A DNA stretch of 11,763 nucleotides, from NCBI GenBank assembly GCA_021780395.1, contig JAJXYU010000245.1, positions 1 to 11,763 of the forward strand, read 5' to 3'. The position numbers and the translations under genes are program-made. Of the stretch, positions 6,709 to 11,763 are shown piece after piece (position 1 is the stretch's first letter; every line of letters starts with the position of its first letter). The notes beneath the pieces were generated by a model. The model saw only the letters and a list, made by a program, of their open reading frames with translations, did no database searches and was not told the DNA's origin. Source of the stretch: Pseudomonadota bacterium (GTDB lineage: Bacteria > Pseudomonadota > Gammaproteobacteria > Steroidobacterales > Steroidobacteraceae).

Positions 6709-7527
6709 CTAGGATAAGTCAAAGCCGGCGACGCAGGGCGCATGGTCGGAGGGGCGCTCCCACGCGCGCGGCTCCCGGTCGATGCGGCAGAATCGGCAGC
6801 GTGGCGCCAGCGCCGGCGACGCGAACATCAGATCGATCCGCAATCCGTGATTGCGGCGGTACGCCCCCTGCCGATAGTCCCACCAGCTGAACGTCCCGGC
6901 CGGCTGATCGAAGTGGCGGAACACGTCGTGCAGGCCGAGGCGACCGAGGCGCGACAGCGCGGCGCGCTCCTGCGGGCTCACCAGCACGGAGCCCATCCAG
7001 GTCGCCGGATCGTGGACGTCGCGATCCTCGGGCGCGACGTTGAAGTCGCCGACGACCAGCAGGTGCGCACGGCGCGCGATCTCGGCCGCGAGGAACCGCT
7101 CGAGCGCGGCGTACCACGCGAGCTTGTATGCGTACTTCTCCGAGCCGACTGCCTGACCGTTCGGCGCGTAGACGTTGATCAGACGGACGCCGCCGATCGT
7201 GGCCCCGATCAATCGCCGTTGCGAGTCCTCGAACCCGGGCAGGTCCGTGATCACCTCGTCGACCGGCAGGCGCGAGAGGATCGCGACCCCGTTGTAGGTG
7301 CGCTGCCCCGCGTGGACCTCCCGATACCCGAGCGCCTCGATCGCGGCCCGGGGGAATTCCTCGTCGACGAGCTTCGTTTCCTGCAGACCGACCACGTCGA
7401 TCGGGTTCGCGGCGAGCCACTGCGCGAGTTGCGGCAAACGCACCCGCAATGAATTGACGTTCCAGGTCGCGAACGTGACCGCGGAGCGCGATCCGTCCGG
7501 GCGACCCTCGGTCGCCGGCGCGCTCAT
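6709..7527 (-). CDS. xthA: Exodeoxyribonuclease III (AP endonuclease, EEP family)
   Basis: 272 residues, the usual size for ExoIII. It cuts DNA 5' of abasic sites and removes 3' blocking groups and nucleotides in base-excision repair. Visible catalytic set: N23 (WNVNSLR), E50 (GLQETK), Y120 (NVYAPNG), D161 and N163 (GDFNVAPEDRDVHDP), D232 (LRIDLMFAS), D261-H262 (PSDHAP). The FATWNVNSLRVRLPQ opening follows a 17-residue non-conserved tail. The ATG at 7527 overlaps the prlC stop by 4 nt (ATGA), so it is probably translated by coupling from prlC; GGCGG abuts the ATG too closely to be a good ribosome site. It is the second gene of a prlC-xthA unit. Family assignment is firm; the NVNS-type opening is nearer the XthA found in many proteobacteria than E. 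coli's own XthA (NING), so substrate preference may differ. Confidence 0.95.
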   Translation of the reverse strand: MSAPATEGRPDGSRSAVTFATWNVNSLRVRLPQLAQWLAANPIDVVGLQETKLVDEEFPRAAIEALGYREVHAGQRTYNGVAILSRLPVDEVITDLPGFEDSQRRLIGATIGGVRLINVYAPNGQAVGSEKYAYKLAWYAALERFLAAEIARRAHLLVVGDFNVAPEDRDVHDPATWMGSVLVSPQERAALSRLGRLGLHDVFRHFDQPAGTFSWWDYRQGAYRRNHGLRIDLMFASPALAPRCRFCRIDREPRAWERPSDHAPCVAGFDLS

Positions 7528-9542
7528 CCGCCGAGGCCCGTCTGCCGCAGCAGCGCCCCCACGTCCGGTTCGCGGCCGCGGAACGCGATGAACGCGTCCA
7601 TCGCGTCGAGACTGCCGCCGCGGGCGAGTATCGAGTCGTGGAAGCGGGTCGCGGACCCGAGATCGAACACGCCCGCTTCCTCGAACGCCTCGAATGCATC
7701 CGCCGCCAGGACCTCGGCCCACTTGTAGCTGTAGTACCCCGCGGCGTACCCCCCGGAGAACACGTGCGTGAAGCTCGAGGGCAGTCGGTTGAATTCCGCG
7801 GCCGGCGTGACCGCGACGCGCCGTCGTACCTCGGCGAGCGTCGCCGCGACGTTCGCGCCGCGATCCGGGTCGTAGTTCGCGTGCAGCTCGAGGTCGAAGG
7901 AGGCGAGCTCGACCTGCCGCAGCGTGTCGAGCGCGGCGTTGAACGTCCGCGTCCCGACGAGCCGCTCGAGCAGCGCCGCCGGAAGCGGCTCGCCGCTGTC
8001 GACGTGCGCCGAGATCAAGGGCAGTACTTCCGGCCGCCAGACGTAATTCTCCATGAACTGGCTCGGCAGCTCGACCGCGTCCCAGGCCACGCCGTTGATG
8101 CCCGCGATGCTCGGATAGGACACTTCGGTCAGCATGTGGTGCAGACCGTGCCCGAACTCGTGGAACAGCGTGCGAACGTCGTCGTGCGTGAGCAGTGACG
8201 GCGCTGCACCGACCGGCGGCGTGAAGTTGCACACGAGGTACGCGACCGGCAGCGCGTGCCCGGTCGGCAAGCGCTTCGCGACGACGCACTCGTCCATCCA
8301 CGCGCCGCTGCGCTTGAGCGGGCGCGCGTACGGATCGAGGTAGAAACCCGCGACCCGTCGTCCCGCGCCGTCCTCGACGTCGTAGTAGCGGACCGACGCG
8401 TCCCATACGGCGACGCCGGCGCGCTCGCGCACCCGGATCCGGTAGAGCCGAGCGGCGACCGCGAACAAGCCGTCCAGCACCTTCGGCAGCGGGAAATACG
8501 GGCGCAGGTCCTCCTGAGAGACCTGGAATCGATGCCGCTTTAGCCGCTCCGAGTAGAACGCGATGTCCCAGGGATCGAGTCGCCGTCCGGCGAATCGCTC
8601 GAGCTCGGCGAACTCCGCAAGGGCCGCGGGCCGGTAGCGTTCGGCGAGATCCGCGAGGAAGCGTCGGACCTGCTCGCGAGTCTTCGCCATTCGCGTCGAC
8701 AGCGCGTAGTCGACGAAGGTCTCGAAACCCAGGAGGCGCGCGAGTTCGTGACGCGACGCGAGGATCTCCTCGATCAGCGGTGCGTTGTCGTAGCGATTCG
8801 CGGTCGGGCCGCGATCCGACGCCCGCGTGACCCAGGCCTCGTAGATCTCGCGCCGCAACGCGGGGCTCTCCGCGCCATTCATCACGGCGACGTAGGTCGG
8901 CTGGTCGAGACGCAGCAGCCAGCCGGTCCGGCCCGACGCGGCCGCCTCCGCGGCCGCCCGCGCGACGACGTCCGGCGGGAGTCCGGCGAGCTGTGCCGGG
9001 TCGTCGATCACCCGCTCGTAGGCCCGGGCCGAATCGAGCACGTTCTCGCCGAATTTCGCGCCGAGCGTCGCGAGGCGCTGCAAGATCGCACGCAGGCGCG
9101 ATTGCCGATCGGGGGGCAGCTCGATGCCCGCGAGCCGGAAGTCGCGCAGCGCGTTCGTGATCAGCTGGCGCGCTTCCGCCGGCAACCTCGGACCTTCGCG
9201 CTCGAGGATGCGGCGGTAGGCCGAGGCGAGCGCGGCGCTCTGACCGATCTCGGCGGCGTATTCGGCGAGCAGCGGAACGCACTCGTTGTACGCCGCCCGC
9301 AGCTCGGGCGTGTTCTCGACGCCGTTCAGATGACCGATCGGGGAGAACGTGCGGCTCAGCCGATGGCTCGCTTCCTCCAGCGGGACGACCACGTTCTCGA
9401 AACGGGGCTCGGATTGCGCGGCGATCGCGGCGACGAGCGCCCGGTTGTCCGCGAGCACGCGTTCGAGCGCTGGTCGCGCGTGCTCGGCGCGGATGCGGTC
9501 GAATGCGGGCAGATCGGTCGTTTCGAGCAGGGGGTTGGTCAC
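7524..9542 (-). CDS. prlC: Oligopeptidase A, M3-family zinc peptidase
   Basis: 672 residues, close to the 680 of E. coli PrlC. A cytoplasmic enzyme that degrades short peptides, including cleaved signal peptides. The N-terminal two-thirds is the helical M3 scaffold; the zinc site is H461-E462-F-G-H465 followed by the third ligand E491 in [14 protein letters not shown]. The substrate-binding segment [18 protein letters not shown] near the C-terminus, with its conserved His and Tyr residues, is also intact. The start is GTG at 9542, with GGAAG 7 nt before it, which places MTNPLLE at the usual N-terminus; no upstream ATG is needed. It is first in the prlC-xthA unit and divergent from gor. The prlC-gor neighbourhood also exists in E. 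coli, where rlmJ separates them. Nothing is missing or broken. Confidence 0.96.
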   Translation of the reverse strand: MTNPLLETTDLPAFDRIRAEHARPALERVLADNRALVAAIAAQSEPRFENVVVPLEEASHRLSRTFSPIGHLNGVENTPELRAAYNECVPLLAEYAAEIGQSAALASAYRRILEREGPRLPAEARQLITNALRDFRLAGIELPPDRQSRLRAILQRLATLGAKFGENVLDSARAYERVIDDPAQLAGLPPDVVARAAAEAAASGRTGWLLRLDQPTYVAVMNGAESPALRREIYEAWVTRASDRGPTANRYDNAPLIEEILASRHELARLLGFETFVDYALSTRMAKTREQVRRFLADLAERYRPAALAEFAELERFAGRRLDPWDIAFYSERLKRHRFQVSQEDLRPYFPLPKVLDGLFAVAARLYRIRVRERAGVAVWDASVRYYDVEDGAGRRVAGFYLDPYARPLKRSGAWMDECVVAKRLPTGHALPVAYLVCNFTPPVGAAPSLLTHDDVRTLFHEFGHGLHHMLTEVSYPSIAGINGVAWDAVELPSQFMENYVWRPEVLPLISAHVDSGEPLPAALLERLVGTRTFNAALDTLRQVELASFDLELHANYDPDRGANVAATLAEVRRRVAVTPAAEFNRLPSSFTHVFSGGYAAGYYSYKWAEVLAADAFEAFEEAGVFDLGSATRFHDSILARGGSLDAMDAFIAFRGREPDVGALLRQTGLGG

Positions 9543-9602
9543 GCGGCAGCTTCCGGTCGACGGTCGATCGCGGCCGTGTGGTCGGTGCGCCGCGGGAAAA
9601 CC

Positions 9603-9611
9603 AGTATATCA
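9603..9611 (-). promoter_or_regulatory. Candidate extended -10 promoter of prlC-xthA
   Basis: On the minus strand TGATATACT has TATACT (5 of 6 consensus positions) directly preceded by TGn, an extended -10 that can work without a good -35, and none is seen. Transcription would begin near 9596, giving a leader of about 54 nt before the GTG of prlC. Confidence 0.5.
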
Positions 9612-9612
9612 T
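9607..9612 (+). promoter_or_regulatory. Candidate -10 element of gor-yrdA
   Basis: TATCAT (5 of 6 consensus positions) lies 31 nt before the GTG chosen as the gor start; transcription would begin near 9619. No clear -35 is present. It overlaps the prlC -10 element on the other strand. Confidence 0.35.
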
Positions 9613-9632
9613 TGCCTTCGTTTTTCCCGGGA

Positions 9633-9637
9633 TGGAG
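9633..9637 (+). promoter_or_regulatory. Ribosome binding site that favours the GTG start of gor
   Basis: TGGAG followed by TCCCTC (6 nt) precedes GTG at 9644. The alternative ATG at 9632 overlaps this site and has only T/C-rich sequence with CCCGGG upstream. Confidence 0.45.
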
Positions 9638-9643
9638 TCCCTC

Positions 9644-10993
9644 GTGTCGGCGCAAACCCTCGATCTCGTCGTCGTCGGCGGCGGTAGCGGCGGCCTCGCC
9701 TGTGCACAGCGTGCCGCCGAGCATGGTGCGAAGGTCGCGTTGATCGAGTCGCATCGCCTCGGCGGGACCTGCGTGAACGTCGGTTGCGTCCCGAAGAAGG
9801 TGATGTGGAATGCGGCCCAGATCGCGGCCGCGATCGGCGACGCGACGGATTACGGCTTCGACGTCGCGCCCGCGGAGCACGATTGGCTCGCGCTCAAGGG
9901 CAAGCGCGACGGCTACGTCGCGCGCCTGAACGCGATCTACGAGCGCAATCTGGCGGCCAAGGGCGTCGAATACGTCGCAGCGCGTGCCTCGTTCCTCGAC
10001 GCGAGCACCGTCGAGGCCGCCGGCCGCCGATTCCGCGCGCGGCACGTCGTGATCGCGACCGGCGGCCGCCCGGTCGTGCCGGCTCTGCCGGGCGCCGAGG
10101 CCGGCATCGATTCGGACGGATTCTTCGCGCTCGAGCAACGGCCGCAGCGGGTCGCGATCGTCGGCAGCGGTTACGTCGCCTGCGAGCTCGCGGGCGCGTT
10201 CCACGGACTCGGCACGGCGGTCGACCTGTTCGTGCGCAAGGACCGGCCCTTGACGCATTTCGACGAGATGCTCGGGGAGGCGCTGCTGCGCGAGATGCGC
10301 GCTCAAGGGATCGCCGTTCACACCCACGTCACGCCGGCGGCCGTCCGCAGGAGCCACGACGGGCTCGCGCTGCTCGCCGCGGGCGATCGTGAGTTCGAGG
10401 GCTTCGACGCACTGCTCTGGGCGATCGGCCGGCGAGCGAACGTCGCCGACCTCGGGCTCGAGCGCGCCGGTGTTCGCCTCGATCCGGACGGCTTCGTGAT
10501 CACCGACGCGTTCCAGGACACCAACGTCGAGGGCGTGCACGCGATCGGCGACGTGACCGGTCGTGCCGCCCTCACGCCGGTCGCGATCGCGGCGGGCCGG
10601 CGGCTCAGCGACCGCCTGTTCGGCGGTGCGAGGGATCGGCACCTCGACTACGACGCCATTGCGACCGTCGTGTTCACGCATCCGCCGATCGGCACGGTCG
10701 GCCTGTCGGAAGCCGAGGCGCGTGCGCGGCACGGAGACGACGTTCAGGTCTACCGATCGGATTTCGTCGGTATGTACCACGCCGTGACCGCCCGCAAGCC
10801 GCGCACCGAGATGAAACTCGTCTGCGCCGGCCCGCAGCAGCGAGTGGTCGGCTGCCACGTGATCGGCGCGGGCGCCGACGAGATGCTGCAGGGATTCGCG
10901 GTCGCGATCCGGATGGGCGCGACCAAACGGGATTTCGACGACACCGTGGCGATCCACCCGACGAGTGCGGAAGAACTCGTGACCATGCGGTGA
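9644..10993 (+). CDS. gor: Glutathione-disulfide reductase
   Basis: 449 residues from the GTG at 9644 (E. coli Gor has 450); an in-frame ATG at 9632 would add four residues. FAD-dependent enzyme that reduces glutathione disulfide with NADPH in the cytoplasm. FAD motif GGGSGG (12-17), redox-active disulfide C43-VNVG-C48 in [13 protein letters not shown], nucleotide-binding [11 protein letters not shown] (174-184), second FAD motif AIGDVTG (300-306) and the catalytic H438-PTSAEE at the C-terminus shared with E. coli (ending EELVTMR). The NADPH loop reads VRKDRPLT (197-204): the first phosphate-binding arginine (R198) and K199 are kept, but the residue matching E. coli Arg204 is Thr, with Arg at 201 instead. 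It is divergent from prlC, and yrdA follows after 5 nt. The alignment to glutathione reductases rather than other disulfide reductases is strong throughout. Confidence 0.95.
   Translation: MSAQTLDLVVVGGGSGGLACAQRAAEHGAKVALIESHRLGGTCVNVGCVPKKVMWNAAQIAAAIGDATDYGFDVAPAEHDWLALKGKRDGYVARLNAIYERNLAAKGVEYVAARASFLDASTVEAAGRRFRARHVVIATGGRPVVPALPGAEAGIDSDGFFALEQRPQRVAIVGSGYVACELAGAFHGLGTAVDLFVRKDRPLTHFDEMLGEALLREMRAQGIAVHTHVTPAAVRRSHDGLALLAAGDREFEGFDALLWAIGRRANVADLGLERAGVRLDPDGFVITDAFQDTNVEGVHAIGDVTGRAALTPVAIAAGRRLSDRLFGGARDRHLDYDAIATVVFTHPPIGTVGLSEAEARARHGDDVQVYRSDFVGMYHAVTARKPRTEMKLVCAGPQQRVVGCHVIGAGADEMLQGFAVAIRMGATKRDFDDTVAIHPTSAEELVTMR
10989..10993 (+). promoter_or_regulatory. Ribosome binding site for yrdA inside the gor stop
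   Basis: GGTGA, which includes the TGA stop of gor, precedes ATG 10999 by 5 nt. It supports 10999 over the GTG at 10990, which overlaps the gor stop but has no ribosome site. Confidence 0.45.
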
Positions 10994-10998
10994 CCACG

Positions 10999-11532
10999 AT
11001 GGCGATCCGCGACTACCAGGGATTCCAGCCCCAACTCGGTGAGCGCGTGTACGTCGACGATTCGGCCCTGGTGATCGGCCGGGTCGCGCTCGGCGACGAC
11101 GCCTCGGTGTGGCCTTACGCCGTGCTGCGCGGGGACGTCGAGCGCATCGACGTCGGTGCGCGCACCAACGTACAGGACGGCTGTGTGCTGCATGTGGTCC
11201 ACGACGGACCGTACACGCCGGGGGGAATCGGCCTGCGGGTCGGTGCCGACGTGACGGTGGGTCACAAGGCCGTGCTGCACGCGGCGACGATCGGCGACCG
11301 CTGCCTGATCGGCATGGGCGCGATCGTCCTCGACGGGGCCGTCCTCGCCGACGAGGTCATCGTCGGCGCCGGCAGCGTGGTGCCGCCGGGCAAGACGCTC
11401 GCGACCCGTGGGCTGTATCTCGGCAACCCCGCGCGCCGGGTGCGCGAGCTCGGCGATCTCGAGATCGAGCGCCTGGTCTACGGCTCTCGCCAGTACGTGG
11501 CGCTGAAGGATCGGTATCGCGGCGCGACCTGA
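10999..11532 (+). CDS. yrdA: Gamma-class carbonic anhydrase-like hexapeptide-repeat protein
   Basis: 177 residues. Left-handed beta-helix protein of the gamma carbonic anhydrase/YrdA family, normally a cytoplasmic trimer with metal sites between subunits. Hexapeptide turns run from about 22 to 130 (VIGRVALGDDASVWPYAVLRGD, split as usual by RTNVQDG). Histidines for metal are present: H65 and H68 in CVLHVVHDG, H89 and H94 in VGHKAVLHAA. The chain ends with the family's helix, SRQYVALKDRY. Many YrdA-like proteins have no proven carbonic anhydrase activity, so the enzyme label is provisional. The ATG at 10999 starts 5 nt after the gor stop and gives the YrdA-like N-terminus MAIRDYQGF. Likely co-transcribed with gor; convergent with aroE, the same pair of genes found near each other in E. 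coli. Confidence 0.92.
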   Translation: MAIRDYQGFQPQLGERVYVDDSALVIGRVALGDDASVWPYAVLRGDVERIDVGARTNVQDGCVLHVVHDGPYTPGGIGLRVGADVTVGHKAVLHAATIGDRCLIGMGAIVLDGAVLADEVIVGAGSVVPPGKTLATRGLYLGNPARRVRELGDLEIERLVYGSRQYVALKDRYRGAT

Positions 11533-11542
11533 GCGGGGTCTC

Positions 11543-11557
11543 GCGGACGTGGTCCGC
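11543..11557. terminator. Small GC-rich hairpin between convergent yrdA and aroE
   Basis: GCGGAC-GTG-GTCCGC forms a perfect 6-bp stem with a 3-nt loop in the 32-bp gap between the two stops. It lacks a T-tract on either strand, so it is at best a weak or bidirectional terminator. Confidence 0.25.
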
Positions 11558-11564
11558 CGGCCGG

Positions 11565-11763
11565 TCAGCGGAACGGCGCGAGCGCGTCGAGTACCGGGCG
11601 GGTCTGCGGATGCTTGCCCCGCCACAGCGCGAAGGCCGCGGCCGCCTGCTCGACCAGCATTCCCCAGCCCTTTTCGACCCGGCTCGCATGCTGCGCCCGC
11701 GCCCAGCGCGTGAACGTCGTTTCGCCGCGGCCATAGGCCATGTCGTAGCACGCGGTGTGCCGA
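11565..11763 (-). CDS. aroE: Shikimate 5-dehydrogenase, C-terminal end (cut by right edge)
   Basis: Partial: only the last 65 codons are in the window; the 5' part lies beyond the right edge. The visible chain reads [16 protein letters not shown], then [19 protein letters not shown] and ends LDALAPFR. This matches the C-terminus of AroE, including the conserved YDMxY segment at the substrate/NADP side and the GxGMLVxQAAxAFxLW helix of E. coli AroE. AroE reduces 3-dehydroshikimate to shikimate with NADPH in aromatic amino-acid synthesis. The TGA stop at 11565-11567 is 32 bp from the convergent yrdA stop. The frame is clean over the visible stretch; whether the gene is complete cannot be judged here. 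YdiB/QuiA-type paralogues are a less likely alternative given the AroE-yrdA pairing. Confidence 0.92.
   Translation of the reverse strand, partial: RHTACYDMAYGRGETTFTRWARAQHASRVEKGWGMLVEQAAAAFALWRGKHPQTRPVLDALAPFR

Larger units (their letters stand above)
9593..9629. repeat. 8-bp inverted repeat bracketing the prlC/gor promoter core
   Basis: CGGGAAAA (9593-9600) and TTTTCCCG (9622-9629) are perfect reverse complements separated by 21 bp. The -10 elements proposed for both divergent genes lie in that spacer. The placement suggests an operator for a dimeric regulator, although a hairpin in a transcript crossing the region is an alternative. Confidence 0.5.

Noticed and set aside
9554..9567. 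Tandem CGGTCGA-CGGTCGA in the prlC leader
   Set aside because: Only two 7-bp copies, made of very common words in this GC-rich sequence; no further copies or symmetric arrangement.
6709..9612. A 967-codon minus-strand frame continuing from xthA upward through prlC, which could suggest a fusion
   Set aside because: Only its last 272 residues are a real protein (ExoIII). The upstream part is prlC read out of frame; the prlC frame carries the HEFGH site and its stop overlaps the xthA ATG.
9539..10957. Long minus-strand open frame opposite gor
   Set aside because: The + frame encodes a full glutathione reductase; the antisense translation is low-complexity Arg/Asp/Ala-rich sequence with no recognisable family.
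10750..11751. Minus-strand open frame of 333 codons opposite yrdA and overlapping aroE
   Set aside because: It is out of frame with the clear AroE C-terminus and antisense to yrdA and the end of gor; no family is recognisable.
1..11763. CRISPR arrays, tRNA or rRNA genes, insertion sequences, prophage or defence genes
   Set aside because: No regularly spaced repeats, no cloverleaf-like or rRNA sequence, no transposase or integrase motifs, and base composition looks uniform across the window.

Overview
The window reads as ordinary chromosome from a high-GC gammaproteobacterium. Evidence for this is the strong G/C bias at third codon positions, gene products that align along their length with Escherichia coli YheS, PrlC, Gor, YrdA and AroE, and prlC lying next to gor, as these genes lie close together in E. 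coli. I cannot name a genus. No mobile element, CRISPR array, tRNA or rRNA is visible.

Layout from left to right. 1-1643 (-): most of an ABC-F ribosome-associated ATPase of the YheS type, cut by the left edge. 1705-4182 (-): a membrane-anchored HAMP-PAS-GGDEF-EAL cyclic-di-GMP protein, upstream of yheS on the same strand. 4183-4271: a short divergent promoter region. 4272-4949 and 4946-5620 (+): a FrnE-type DsbA-fold thiol oxidoreductase overlapping by 4 nt (ATGA) an M15-family metallopeptidase with no signal peptide. 5637-6632 (-): an HD-domain phosphohydrolase of unknown substrate, convergent with the peptidase. 6709-7527 and 7524-9542 (-): exonuclease III (xthA) overlapping by 4 nt the upstream oligopeptidase A gene (prlC). 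9543-9643: a divergent control region with opposed, overlapping -10 elements inside an inverted repeat. 9644-10993 and 10999-11532 (+): glutathione reductase (gor), followed 5 nt later by a gamma-class carbonic anhydrase-like protein (yrdA). 11565-11763 (-): the C-terminus of shikimate dehydrogenase (aroE), cut by the right edge.

Functionally this is mostly housekeeping: translation support (yheS), peptide turnover (prlC, M15 peptidase), base-excision repair (xthA), thiol redox balance (gor, FrnE-like protein), aromatic amino-acid synthesis (aroE) and c-di-GMP signalling. Neighbours are tightly packed; the longest gap between coding regions is about 100 bp.

I found no convincing undescribed multi-gene system. 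The observations most worth a second look are the cytosolic-looking M15 peptidase coupled to a thiol oxidoreductase, the HD protein whose first motif resembles class I cyclic-nucleotide phosphodiesterases, the symmetric prlC/gor control region, and the altered NADPH-binding loop of Gor.
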